DNA from: Fibrobacter sp. | GTDB lineage: Bacteria > Fibrobacterota > Fibrobacteria > Fibrobacterales > Fibrobacteraceae | Direction: 5' to 3' | NCBI GenBank assembly: GCA_024398835.1 | Contig: JAKSIK010000001.1 | Coordinates: 1 to 64,000 of the forward strand | Length of the DNA: 64,000 nucleotides | Shown here: positions 43,907 to 52,825 of the stretch, piece after piece | How the letters are laid out: the number at the start of each line of letters is the position of its first letter | Position numbering within the stretch: position 1 is the stretch's first letter | Position numbers and translations under genes: made by a program | Notes under the pieces: model-generated | The model's database searches: none | What the model saw: only the letters and a program-made list of their open reading frames with translations | Told to the model about the DNA's origin: nothing

Positions 43907-45022
43907 ATGGCTGATTGGAGTGCTCAATTTGCAGCGGAATCCCAGCGGATTCTGGAATTGCTTTTTTCATATATGCCGAAGATTGCGGCTGAACGCAATC
44001 TGAACAATCTTCTTATGCTTATGGCGAATATGGGTCGCTCCATTGTTCAGGCAGACCGTTGCTCCTTGTGGCTTGTGGACGAAGAGAAAAAGGAACTGTG
44101 GACCAAGGTGGCTCATGGAGTAGATGAACTCCGCATTCCCTTGACTGCAGGCTTTGTAGGCTATTCCGTCAGCACGCGGGAACCGCTCCTCATTGCAGAC
44201 GCGTACAAGGACCCCAGGTTCGATCGTCGCAGTGATGAAAAGACGAATTATCACACCACTTCCGTAATGACCGTTCCTCTCTTTGATTCTGAGGGAAAGG
44301 TGATGGGAGTATTTCAGGCCATCAACAAGGTGACTGAAGAGAAGGTGTTCTCGGAAGATGATTTGAACCACCTGGCCTTGACTGCCGTGTATTCTGCAAA
44401 GACCGTGGAATCCGCCCGCTTGACTTCGGAACTGGAGGCCACTCAACGTGAAATCATCCACATCCTGGGTGAGGCGTCTGAGTATCGCAGCCAGGAAACC
44501 GGCGACCATATTCAGCGGGTGTCAGAGATTTCGTACCAGTTGGCCAAGTGGATGGGACTTCCAGAGGAGGACGCTGATCGCATTCGCCTTGCGACGCCCA
44601 TGCACGATTTGGGCAAGATTGGCATTCCAGACGCCGTGCTCAACAAGCCTGGCCGTCTAACGGACATTGAATTTGGCGTTATGAAGTCCCATTCCATCAT
44701 TGGTGAAGAGATGCTGAATGCCTCAAAGCGAAAGCTTCTGCGCTTTGCTGCGGTTATCGCGGGCAGTCATCATGAACGTTGGGACGGCAAAGGCTATCCT
44801 CGTGGTCTGAAAGGGGAGGACATCCCTCTGGCGGCACGTATTTGTGCTGTAGCGGATGTGCTGGATGCTCTTTCTAGCCCGCGTTGCTATAAGGAACCTT
44901 GGCCTGAGGACCGGGTTCGCGAAGAGTTTGTGAAACAGCGTGGTCTGCAGTTCCAACCAGAGCTGGTGGATGTGCTTCTTGAACATTGGGATGAAATCTA
45001 CGCGCCCTATCGCATTCGTTAA
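43907..45022 (+). CDS. GAF plus HD-GYP domain protein (cyclic-di-GMP phosphodiesterase candidate)
   Basis: 371 residues from ATG 43907; upstream codons to 43853 run into the tRNA-Ser promoter. GAF domain (about 28-180, MGRSIVQADRCSLWLVDEEKKELW ... VMGVFQAINKV), then HD-GYP (about 185-370): HxxRVS helix HIQRVSEISYQLAKWMG, PMHDLGKIGIPDAVLNKPGRLT with the metal HD, HHERWDGKGYPRGLKGEDIPLAARICAVADVLDAL with the GYP triad. All metal ligands appear present, so c-di-GMP hydrolysis is expected. The GAF domain senses an unknown ligand. No diguanylate cyclase is in the window. Confidence 0.9.
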   Translation: MADWSAQFAAESQRILELLFSYMPKIAAERNLNNLLMLMANMGRSIVQADRCSLWLVDEEKKELWTKVAHGVDELRIPLTAGFVGYSVSTREPLLIADAYKDPRFDRRSDEKTNYHTTSVMTVPLFDSEGKVMGVFQAINKVTEEKVFSEDDLNHLALTAVYSAKTVESARLTSELEATQREIIHILGEASEYRSQETGDHIQRVSEISYQLAKWMGLPEEDADRIRLATPMHDLGKIGIPDAVLNKPGRLTDIEFGVMKSHSIIGEEMLNASKRKLLRFAAVIAGSHHERWDGKGYPRGLKGEDIPLAARICAVADVLDALSSPRCYKEPWPEDRVREEFVKQRGLQFQPELVDVLLEHWDEIYAPYRIR

Positions 45023-45071
45023 TCGCTAAAATTGACGAAAATCGCGAAAATTCAAAGAAAATAGCGAAAAA

Positions 45072-45098
45072 GAAAAAACCTCAGGAGTCCCTGAGGCT
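45072..45098 (-). terminator. Terminator of tRNA-Phe
   Basis: 7-bp stem CCTCAGG/CCTGAGG with a 4-nt loop, followed on the minus strand by TTTTTTC. Confidence 0.88.
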
Positions 45099-45104
45099 TT
45101 CTCG

Positions 45105-45177
45105 TGGTTCCGATTGGAATTGAACCAACGACACGCGGATTTTCAGTCCACTGCTCTACCAACTGAGCTACAGAACC
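45105..45177 (-). tRNA. tRNA-Phe (anticodon GAA)
   Basis: 73 nt. Acceptor GGTTCTG/CGGAACC, D-arm GCTC/GAGC, anticodon stem GTGGA/TCCGC with loop CTGAAAA, T-arm GTTGG/CCAAT with TTCAATT. CCA not encoded. Confidence 0.96.
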
Positions 45178-45288
45178 ATTTTGGTAAGCCAAAGTTAGAT
45201 AAAGGTGTGATTTTTGTCAAGGGTAAAGAAGATATTACCCGAAATAGTGAATTTTATTCAAAAAATCTTATAAATTTACAAGTGGTGT

Positions 45289-45307
45289 AGAATAGAACGT
45301 CTATTCT
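45289..45307. promoter_or_regulatory. Dyad overlapping putative -10 box of the CotH operon
   Basis: 7-bp perfect arms AGAATAG and CTATTCT, 5-nt spacer AACGT. It covers the TAGAAT box and the expected transcription start, a good position for a repressor operator. Confidence 0.4.
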
Positions 45308-45325
45308 CGTTTTTGGTGATTTGAT

Positions 45326-47746
45326 ATGGTCTTGCTAAAAAAGAGCTTATGGTTATTCTTGCTTGCAGGCATGTTTGTTATGTGGGCTTGCGATGGTCAT
45401 TCTGCGGCGGCTAACATCGAGGATGACCCGAATAGCGGCAAATCTAGAGTAATCGATCCCGTGACCGGAGATACTATTTATGTTGAAGATACGGTGGTTG
45501 TGTATAAGGATACAACGCTGCGCTGGGTCGGAAGTTCTGCACTGTTGATTACGGAAATTTCTCCTTTGAATACCGATTGGAGGGATTTGGATGGGGACGA
45601 TGGCGCCTGGGTAGAAATTTTTAATGCAGGTGATAGATCGGCTAATTTAAAAGGGTACTCTTTGGTGGAATCTTTGAAAGATCCCAAAAAATGGGTTTTT
45701 GGTGATGAGCTGATTGCCGCAAAGTCTTTTAGAACGGTATTCTTGGACAAGAAGGATATTCGCGATGTTTCAAAGATTGCAGATGGACAGGATGAATCTG
45801 GAAATAAGCTCCGTTCGCGTACTCATACCAATTGGAAATTGGATAAGAGTGGTGGAACGCTTTATTTGATTGACCCTAGTAACGGAATTCGTGATTCTGT
45901 TCAATATCCAGATATCAATACTGCTGGCGTGAGTTGGGGTATCGTGGATGGTGGCGCCTGGAAGTATTTTGGTAAGTCTACGCCTGAAGCGAAGAATACG
46001 GAATCTATAGCCTATGACGGGTTTGCAGAAAATCCAGATTTTGGAGATGTGAAAGCGGGCTTTTATGGTGAGGCCGTTACGGTAAATCCACCATCCGTTG
46101 GGGACGGTGCTACAGTGCGTTGTACGCAGAATGGCTCGGCTCCTACAGACGCTTCTCCAGAATTTAATGAACCCATGAAAATTTCTAAAAATATGGTACT
46201 ACGCTGTGCGGCGTATAAGAAGGGTAACCTCCCCTCTAAGGTTGTGACAAAGACGTTCTTTATTGGTGAAAAAGTGCAAATGCCTGTTGTTGCCATTTCT
46301 GTGGATTCTGCCTTCTTCCGCAATAATTATTTGAAAGGCTTGAATTGCTCTGATCCTAAATCTTGCCCTTCAGGGTTGATGGCGGATGTGGAATACCCCG
46401 TCCATGTGGAGTATTTTGAAAATGGGAGTTTCTCTAATGCGCCTGCCTGGGAGATTGAAGCGGGGATTTCATTGATGGGTAACTGGAGCCGAGTGTATGA
46501 CAAGAAGACAGTGGCTATAGTGATGCGAGAGGACTATGAAGATGGTTGGCTCCACTATCCATTATTCGAAACGCGTAAGGGCGTGAATGATAAGTACAAG
46601 GCATTCAACCTCCGTAATAACGGCAACCGCTTTGTGAGCGATTATATTGAAGATGCGGCTGGTGGCGCAATTCTGGAAGGTAGCGGTGTGGATTATCAGC
46701 GCAGCCGTCAGGTGGTGGTGTTCTATAACGGCAAATATATGGGTATTCACGATATGCGTGAACGCTATAACAAGAACTATGTGGAAACCAACTATGGCAT
46801 TGACGCTAGCACCGTGAATTTCATTAAGCATTTGGGTCGGGAAATCACAGCAAGTAACGGAACGACCGACAACTATATTTCAATGCTGAAATATGTGGCC
46901 TCTAACAACATGTCTGTTGAAGCAAACTATGCAACTGCAAAAACCATGCTGGATGTGGGTAATTTTGCCGATTATATGGCTACGGAAATATATAGCCACA
47001 ATGGTGACTGGCCCAACAATAATGTACGTGCCTGGCGCAGCCCAGATCAGCCCTGGAAATTCATGATCTACGATTTGGACCATGGTTATGGTTGGAAATG
47101 GGGGGCCAATAACGGCGAATTTAATGACAAAACCAATATGTTCAGCTGGATTAAACAGGGAGGAACATCGTCTGCCTCTTGCCATTCCAATAATGATCCT
47201 ATGTGTTTTCACAATTTGTATGTCAACTTAATAGAGAGTCCTAGTTTCAAACGTTTGTTTATCAATCGTTCTGCGGTGATGCTCCAAAATTATTTGAATG
47301 GGGCGAATTTTACTAAAGCTGTGGATGCAATTGTTGCTACGATGGATGGTGATGAAATCAAACGCGATTTGGAAAAGTTTAAGCAAGATGAGAAATACTA
47401 TCCAGATGGGTTTAGCAAAACTGGATCTACCATGAAAAATTGGGCATATGAACGAGACGCTAAAGTGCGTAGCGAGTATGCTAGTGAATTTGGCCTTTCC
47501 AGCGACATACAAGTGACTATTGCTTCTAGCGGGAAAGGAAAGGTGCTGATGGAGGGCATGAATCTTCCGGGTTCGACAGCCACTTCTACGAATTATACGG
47601 GCACGTTCTTTGGTGGTGTTCAGATGGAACTCACCGCAGTTCCTGCTAGCGGAGCGATGTTTACGGGATGGAGCGATAAAAATACTGATAACCCGCGAAT
47701 AGTGACGCCTACAAATGGCGCTAGCTATACGGCAATATTTGAATAA
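45326..47746 (+). CDS. CotH-kinase family lipoprotein, copy 1
   Basis: 806 residues. Lipoprotein signal with Cys in FVMWACDG. Order of domains: lamin-tail-like domain (about 72-210, LLITEISPLN ... DDGAWVEIFNAG ... GTLYLIDPSNGI), a chitobiase/FN3-like beta domain (about 240-320, ATVRCTQNGSAPT), the CotH kinase-like domain (about 325-690, FNLRNNGNRF, GIHDMRERYNKNYVETNYG, EIYSHNGDWPNNNVRAWR, FMIYDLDHGYGW) and a C-terminal repeat-like domain (VTIASSGKGKVLMEGMNLPG ... AVPASGAMFTGWSD). CotH proteins phosphorylate secreted proteins in spore formers; here an extracellular role is inferred. A near-identical second copy follows after 3 nt. Confidence 0.85.
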   Translation: MVLLKKSLWLFLLAGMFVMWACDGHSAAANIEDDPNSGKSRVIDPVTGDTIYVEDTVVVYKDTTLRWVGSSALLITEISPLNTDWRDLDGDDGAWVEIFNAGDRSANLKGYSLVESLKDPKKWVFGDELIAAKSFRTVFLDKKDIRDVSKIADGQDESGNKLRSRTHTNWKLDKSGGTLYLIDPSNGIRDSVQYPDINTAGVSWGIVDGGAWKYFGKSTPEAKNTESIAYDGFAENPDFGDVKAGFYGEAVTVNPPSVGDGATVRCTQNGSAPTDASPEFNEPMKISKNMVLRCAAYKKGNLPSKVVTKTFFIGEKVQMPVVAISVDSAFFRNNYLKGLNCSDPKSCPSGLMADVEYPVHVEYFENGSFSNAPAWEIEAGISLMGNWSRVYDKKTVAIVMREDYEDGWLHYPLFETRKGVNDKYKAFNLRNNGNRFVSDYIEDAAGGAILEGSGVDYQRSRQVVVFYNGKYMGIHDMRERYNKNYVETNYGIDASTVNFIKHLGREITASNGTTDNYISMLKYVASNNMSVEANYATAKTMLDVGNFADYMATEIYSHNGDWPNNNVRAWRSPDQPWKFMIYDLDHGYGWKWGANNGEFNDKTNMFSWIKQGGTSSASCHSNNDPMCFHNLYVNLIESPSFKRLFINRSAVMLQNYLNGANFTKAVDAIVATMDGDEIKRDLEKFKQDEKYYPDGFSKTGSTMKNWAYERDAKVRSEYASEFGLSSDIQVTIASSGKGKVLMEGMNLPGSTATSTNYTGTFFGGVQMELTAVPASGAMFTGWSDKNTDNPRIVTPTNGASYTAIFE

Positions 47747-47749
47747 GTT

Positions 47750-50506
47750 ATGCGATTTGTAAAAAATATTCTATGCTTGATTTCTTTGGTAAGCGTACTT
47801 TTATTGCTGGCATGTTCAGAAGATGCCAATTCCATAACAAATGATGATTCTGGTTCGCCCAGCGCAGATTTAGATGATATCAATAGTTCCGATTCGAACG
47901 TTGATGTTGGTGGTGTTGCTACCTTAGAAGACCTTCCTAATTGCACGACGAAACGTGTTGGGGAAAAACATCATGTAAATGACGATAATACGTTGTATGT
48001 TTGTCAGGACAAAAAATGGATTTCTTGGGGAGAATACTTTGCTGCAGAAGAAGATTTGATGAATTGTACGGCTTCGCGTACAGGTCTTGTTGTTTATGTT
48101 AAAGAAATTGATAAACGGCTGGAGTGTAAGGGTAAACGCTGGGTAGATTATGTATTATCGGGCAGCTCTTCAAGTGTTGCAGATGGTGTTAAAAAACTCG
48201 TTATAGATCCTGTAACTGGAGATACCTCTTATGTGGACGATACGACGGCGGTATACAAAGACACCACACTTCGCTGGTTAGGAAATTCTGATCTATTGAT
48301 TACAGAAATCTCTCCCTTGAATATGAATTGGAAGGATTTGGATGGGGATGATGGTGCTTGGGTGGAAATTTTTAATGCGGGCGAGGAATCTACAAATTTG
48401 AAGGGCTATTCTTTAGTAGAATCCTTAAAGGATCCCAAAAAATGGACCTTTGGTGACGAATCCATTGCTGCTCAATCTTATAGAATCGTCTTCTTGGACA
48501 AGAAGGATGTTCGTGACGTTTCGTCGCTAACTAATAAGCTGGATGATGAAGGAAATACGCTCCATGCTCGTACTCACACCAACTGGAAGTTGGATAAGAG
48601 TGGCGGAACTTTGTATTTGATAGATCCCAGTAATGGGATTCTTGATTCTGTGCAATATCCAGAAATCAATACCGCTGGCGTGAGCTGGGGTGTAGACGAT
48701 GATGAAACATGGAAGTATTTTGCTAAGTCTACTCCTGAGGGCAAAAATTCAAAGTCGGAGGCCTATGAAGGCTTTTCTGACAATCCTGATTTTGGGGAGA
48801 TTAAAGCGGGTTTTTATACAGGTTCTGTGACGATAAATCCGCCAAGCACTGCTGGAGGCGCGATTGTTCGCTGCACGAAGGATGGTTCTGCTCCTACTTC
48901 CAGTTCAACGCAGTTTGTGGAACCGCTAGTTATCTCTAAAAATACCGTTCTTCGCTGTGCAACATTTGAAAATGGAAAACTTCCTTCCAAGGTTATAACG
49001 AAGACGTTCTTTGTTGGTGAAACTGTAAAAATGCCGGTAGTGGCGGTCAGTGTGAGCCCTGTTTTCTTTACTAGCAACTATATACGTACTTCTGCAGACA
49101 AACCTGAATATGCTCCATCTGGTTTGTATGCGGATGTAGAATATCCGGGTCATGTGGAATATTTTGAGAATGGTAGTTCTTCCAATGGACCTGCCTTTGA
49201 AATAGATGCAGGAATTTCCTTGATGGGAAATTACAGCCGTCTAAGTGATAAAAAGTCTGTTGCCATTGTAATGCGTGAAGAGTATCAGGATGGTTGGCTC
49301 CATTATCCTCTGTTTGAAACTCGCAAAGGGGTAAACGACAAATACAAGGCGTTTAACCTCCGCAACAATGGCAATCGTTTTGTCAGTGATTATCTGGAAG
49401 ATGCTATGGGCGGAGCTATTCTAGAGGGTAGTGGAGTGGATTATCAACGAAGCCGTCAGGTAGTGGTGTTCTATAACGGGACGTATTATGGTATTCACGA
49501 TATGCGTGAACGCTATAACAAAAATTATGTAGAAACTAATTATGGAATTGATGCCAACAGTGTGAATTTCATTAAACATTTAGGCACGTCGGTAACGGCA
49601 AGCAATGGTACTGTTGACAATTACAAATCCATGCTTAAGTATGTGGCTACTCATAATATGTCGGATGAAACAAACTATGCCACAGCGAAAACAATGTTGG
49701 ATATTGGGAATTATGCGGACTATATGATTGCGGAAATGTATATGCATAATGGTGACTGGCCCAATAACAATGTTCGTGCCTGGCGTAGTCCGGATCAGCC
49801 CTGGAAGTTCATGGTTTACGATTTGGACCATGGCTTTGACTGGGATTGGGAAGTCTCGGGCTTTTATCCCCGGGCTGATGGGACAAACATGTTTGAGTGG
49901 GTGAAACAGGGCGGAACTTCGGGGAGTTGCACTAACAACACTTCTGGTGATTGCTTCCATACTTTGTTTGTGAGATTCCTTCAGAGCCCGAATTTCCAGC
50001 GGCTGTTCATCAACCACGCTGCCGTTATGACGCAGAACTACGTGAATTCCACAAGAGTCTCCGAAGTCCTTTCTCAGATGGCGTCTACATTGGAAGCTTC
50101 TGAAACTAATCGTGATTTGAATTATTACTCCCGAAATATGTCGTATGAGAATACTTGCGGCGGCGGTTTCAGTATAGATGGCTCTTGCATGAAAACCTGG
50201 GCAAAGCAACGCGATGGCGCTTTCTTTAATGAGATTGTTGAAGAATTTGGACTTTCTGGATATCAGATTACAATAACCATAGCTTCCAATGGGAAAGGTA
50301 AAGTTTTGATGGAAGGCATGAACTTACCGGGTTCAACGGCTTCTTATACCAACTACAAGGGAACTTTCTTTGGCGGGGTGCCGATGGAGTTGACGGCTGT
50401 GCCTGCCGCTGGAGCAATGTTTATGGGCTGGAGCGATGGAAATCCGGATAATCCGCGCCTAGTTTCCCCAGAGGGTGGCGAGACTTATACCGCGTTGTTT
50501 GAATAG
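47750..50506 (+). CDS. CotH-kinase family lipoprotein, copy 2
   Basis: 918 residues, 3 nt after copy 1, no Shine-Dalgarno, so translation is coupled. Lipobox VLLLLAC. It has the same domain order as copy 1 from about residue 145 onward, with very high identity (VESLKDPKKW, MREEYQDGWLHYPLFETRKGV, YNGTYYGIHDMRERY). It differs by an extra N-terminal part (about 60-135) made of two short Cys/Trp motifs, LPNCTTKRVGEKHHV...YVCQDKKWISW and LMNCTASRTGLVVYV...LECKGKRWVDY. The region before the C-terminal domain also differs and carries an added Cys pair (ENTCGGGFSIDGSCMK). A tandem duplication with later divergence. Confidence 0.85.
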   Translation: MRFVKNILCLISLVSVLLLLACSEDANSITNDDSGSPSADLDDINSSDSNVDVGGVATLEDLPNCTTKRVGEKHHVNDDNTLYVCQDKKWISWGEYFAAEEDLMNCTASRTGLVVYVKEIDKRLECKGKRWVDYVLSGSSSSVADGVKKLVIDPVTGDTSYVDDTTAVYKDTTLRWLGNSDLLITEISPLNMNWKDLDGDDGAWVEIFNAGEESTNLKGYSLVESLKDPKKWTFGDESIAAQSYRIVFLDKKDVRDVSSLTNKLDDEGNTLHARTHTNWKLDKSGGTLYLIDPSNGILDSVQYPEINTAGVSWGVDDDETWKYFAKSTPEGKNSKSEAYEGFSDNPDFGEIKAGFYTGSVTINPPSTAGGAIVRCTKDGSAPTSSSTQFVEPLVISKNTVLRCATFENGKLPSKVITKTFFVGETVKMPVVAVSVSPVFFTSNYIRTSADKPEYAPSGLYADVEYPGHVEYFENGSSSNGPAFEIDAGISLMGNYSRLSDKKSVAIVMREEYQDGWLHYPLFETRKGVNDKYKAFNLRNNGNRFVSDYLEDAMGGAILEGSGVDYQRSRQVVVFYNGTYYGIHDMRERYNKNYVETNYGIDANSVNFIKHLGTSVTASNGTVDNYKSMLKYVATHNMSDETNYATAKTMLDIGNYADYMIAEMYMHNGDWPNNNVRAWRSPDQPWKFMVYDLDHGFDWDWEVSGFYPRADGTNMFEWVKQGGTSGSCTNNTSGDCFHTLFVRFLQSPNFQRLFINHAAVMTQNYVNSTRVSEVLSQMASTLEASETNRDLNYYSRNMSYENTCGGGFSIDGSCMKTWAKQRDGAFFNEIVEEFGLSGYQITITIASNGKGKVLMEGMNLPGSTASYTNYKGTFFGGVPMELTAVPAAGAMFMGWSDGNPDNPRLVSPEGGETYTALFE

Positions 50507-50515
50507 GATTTTGAC

Positions 50516-50521
50516 TATATT
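50516..50521 (+). promoter_or_regulatory. -10-like box of the menG/ubiE gene, leaderless spacing
   Basis: TATATT followed by GTAGTC and then ATG at 50528. It lies only 9 nt after the CotH copy 2 stop, so the quinone cassette could have its own promoter. Confidence 0.45.
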
Positions 50522-50527
50522 GTAGTC

Positions 50528-51358
50528 ATGTCCCGTTCTCAGAAGAAAGACCCGAAGGACAAAAGTTATGTCCGCGCAATGTTTGATGAAATTGCGAATC
50601 GGTATGATTTCTTGAATCATTCCTTGAGCTGCTTTCAGGATGTGCTTTGGCGTCGTGCATGCTGTAAGGATTTACGGCGGGTTTTGATGTCAGACAGAAA
50701 TTGCTCCGATAAGGTTAGTGCGCGGGAAAAAAATTGCTCGCATAAAAATTGCTCGCGGGTTCGGTTGCTGGATTTGTGCGGTGGTACCGGAGATTTTGCG
50801 GTAACATACGAGAAGTTTAACGGGAAACCCGATGTGGCGATTTTGGGTGACTTTTCCTTTGGCATGCTACAGGGTAGCGCCGGGAAAAAGACTTGCGCCA
50901 AGCCTGTTCAACTGGACGCCATGAAGATGCCTTTTTCTGATGGCGCCTTCGATGTGATTCTGAATGGCTTTGGCATGCGGAATTTGCCGAATGCCTGCGG
51001 CGGCTTGCGAGAATCGGCGCGGGTCTTGAGCGATGGGGGCTACCTCCAGATTCTGGAATTCTTTTCGCCGCGAAATACCTTCAACAAGTTTTTCTACAAG
51101 GTTTTGGCTCCACTTTTCATTCCCGTAATGGGAGCGTTTTTCAGTAAGCGGGATGCTTATGAGTATTTGGTGAATTCCGTATTGCAGTTTTTGCCGGTTG
51201 CTGATTTTGTGAAGTTGGCGGAAGAGAATGGCTTTGAACTCGTTCATGTGAAGCCTTGCTTTTTTGGGGTAGCTTATCGAGTGCTGCTTAGAAAGTGTGG
51301 CGGAAGCGAGGTTGCTCAGGAGAGCAATTGCAACGTTGCGCGGGAGGTTGCGCCATGA
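50528..51358 (+). CDS. menG: Demethylmenaquinone methyltransferase (UbiE/MenG family)
   Basis: 276 residues. SAM-dependent C-methylation, the last step of menaquinone synthesis. MenG/UbiE blocks: VRAMFDEIANRYDFLNHSLS, LLDLCGGTGDFAV (SAM motif I), ILGDFSFGMLQ, DAMKMPFSDGAFDVILNGFGMRNL, and RVLSDGGYLQILEFFSP. Between the N-terminal helix and motif I is an odd insert of about 23 residues (about 58-80) with repeated NCS units; at DNA level it contains three AATTGCTC strings, and the inverse GAGCAATT recurs near the 3' end. Stop overlaps the ubiX start (ATGA). Confidence 0.9.
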   Translation: MSRSQKKDPKDKSYVRAMFDEIANRYDFLNHSLSCFQDVLWRRACCKDLRRVLMSDRNCSDKVSAREKNCSHKNCSRVRLLDLCGGTGDFAVTYEKFNGKPDVAILGDFSFGMLQGSAGKKTCAKPVQLDAMKMPFSDGAFDVILNGFGMRNLPNACGGLRESARVLSDGGYLQILEFFSPRNTFNKFFYKVLAPLFIPVMGAFFSKRDAYEYLVNSVLQFLPVADFVKLAEENGFELVHVKPCFFGVAYRVLLRKCGGSEVAQESNCNVAREVAP

Positions 51359-51924
51359 AGCGTTTCATTCTTGGAGTTACTGGTGCAAGCGGAGCCATTT
51401 ACGCTACCCGCACTGCTATGCATCTCAAAAAGTTGGGATGTGAGGTGACGGCGATTGTTACGGCTCCGGGCCGAGAGGTGATGGAATACGAAGGCCAGAA
51501 CGGATTCTTTGATTATTGCGACAAGGTTTGCAACATCGAAGACTTCTTTGCGGAATGCGCCAGCGGTAGCAGCGGCTATTCGGGAATGGCGGTAGTTCCC
51601 TGCTCCATGGGAACGCTTGGCCGGATTGCTGCAGGAACTTCTGACAACTTGCTGGTCCGTTCTGTGGATGTTTGCCTGAAGGAGAGAGTCCCGCTGGTTA
51701 TTGTCCCACGGGAAATGCCCTACAACCTCATCCATCTGGAAAACATGGAGCGCGTCACGCGGGCGGGTGCTGTCGTGATTCCCGCATCACCGCAGTTTTA
51801 TTGCCAACCCAAATCCATTGAAGAACTAGTGGATACTGTAGTTGCAAAAATCCTGAAGCATCTGGGCGTGGAAGCGGGCATCGTGAAACCCTGGCAATCG
51901 CCCGAATCAAGCGAGAGAGGGTAG
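51355..51924 (+). CDS. ubiX: Flavin prenyltransferase UbiX family
   Basis: 189 residues from ATG 51355 inside the ATGA overlap with menG. UbiX makes prenylated FMN, the cofactor of UbiD-type decarboxylases. Blocks: FILGVTGASGAIYATRTAMHL, VVPCSMGTLGRIAAGTSDNLLVRSVDVCLKERVPLVIVPREMPYNLIHLENM and PASPQFYCQPKSIEELVD. In futalosine-type menaquinone synthesis a UbiX/UbiD pair decarboxylates the naphthoate; a ubiD homologue is not in the window. Next gene is a UbiA prenyltransferase. Confidence 0.92.
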   Translation: MKRFILGVTGASGAIYATRTAMHLKKLGCEVTAIVTAPGREVMEYEGQNGFFDYCDKVCNIEDFFAECASGSSGYSGMAVVPCSMGTLGRIAAGTSDNLLVRSVDVCLKERVPLVIVPREMPYNLIHLENMERVTRAGAVVIPASPQFYCQPKSIEELVDTVVAKILKHLGVEAGIVKPWQSPESSERG

Positions 51925-51931
51925 GCAAATC

Positions 51932-52825
51932 ATGTTCAAGAAGATTGTAGAATTTGGTCACATGGTGCGGTTTAGCCACAGCCTTTTTGCCATGCCTTTT
52001 GCGTTAGGCGCCATGTGGGTGGCGGCTAATGGTTTTCGCGGAATGGATGCTTGGGCCATCGCAAAAATTGTGATTCTGATTGTCGCCTGCATGGTGACGG
52101 CCCGCAATAGCGCCATGAGTTTCAACCGCTTGGCGGATGCGAAAATTGATGCGTTGAATCCGCGGACGGCTGGGCGGCATTTGCCTTCGGGCAGGCTTAG
52201 CAAGGCTTCTGTCATTGCGTTTTTGATTTTGAACGGCACGTTTTTTGTGGCGTTCGCCTGGATGCTGCAGCCTTTGGCTGGCTACCTCGCTTTCCCTGTT
52301 TGGCTGCTGTTGCTTTCCTATTCCCTGTGGAAGCGTTTCAGTTATCTATGTCATTGGTTTCTGGGTTTTGCCACAGGCATGAGCCCCCTTGGGGCTTGGA
52401 TTGCCATTCGCGGTGAGTTCGGCTTGTTCCCTATTTTCCTCATGTTCATTCTGATTCTCTGGATGGGCGGCTTCGACATCATTTATGCCACACAGGATGA
52501 GGCGATTGACAAAGCGCAGGGATTGCATTCCGTGCCGGCCCGCTTTGGGCGCAAGCGTTCGCTGCAAATCGCCTGCTGGAGTCATGTGGCCATGCTGATT
52601 CTCTGCGGTGCCTTTGGCTGGTTCTGGAATCTGGGCGTGATTTGGTGGGTGGTGACGGGCCTTATTACGGCGGCCATCGTCTATCTCCATTTCTTTCGGA
52701 AGTCTGATGATTTGGACAAGATGAATCGGGATTTCTTTTTGGCCAATGTGGCAGTGAGTTGCCTAGTGATGGTTGGCCTTGTCCTGTGGGTTTGTTTGGG
52801 AGGAGACGCAAATGCCCTTTACTAA
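51932..52825 (+). CDS. ubiA: UbiA-family prenyltransferase (quinone biosynthesis)
   Basis: 297 residues, about eight membrane helices. Transfers the polyprenyl chain to the aromatic head group. The two aspartate motifs are NRLADAKIDALNPRTAGRHLPSG (about 69-91) and DIIYATQDEAIDKAQGLHSVPARFG (about 182-206). GAGGGTAGG precedes the ATG. Together with menG and ubiX upstream it forms a quinone cassette; in a menaquinone organism this is probably the MqnP-like step of the futalosine pathway rather than 4-hydroxybenzoate prenylation, which is an inference. Confidence 0.9.
   Translation: MFKKIVEFGHMVRFSHSLFAMPFALGAMWVAANGFRGMDAWAIAKIVILIVACMVTARNSAMSFNRLADAKIDALNPRTAGRHLPSGRLSKASVIAFLILNGTFFVAFAWMLQPLAGYLAFPVWLLLLSYSLWKRFSYLCHWFLGFATGMSPLGAWIAIRGEFGLFPIFLMFILILWMGGFDIIYATQDEAIDKAQGLHSVPARFGRKRSLQIACWSHVAMLILCGAFGWFWNLGVIWWVVTGLITAAIVYLHFFRKSDDLDKMNRDFFLANVAVSCLVMVGLVLWVCLGGDANALY

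Larger units (their letters stand above)
45023..45325. promoter_or_regulatory. Gap with tRNA-Phe and CotH upstream region
   Basis: Apart from tRNA-Phe and its terminator this gap holds, before the first CotH gene, a GGGTAA/TTACCC dyad (45221-45240) and an AGAATAG/CTATTCT dyad (45289-45307) that overlaps a possible -10 box TAGAAT (45288-45293). The start codon at 45326 has GGTGA about 7 nt upstream. Confidence 0.45.
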
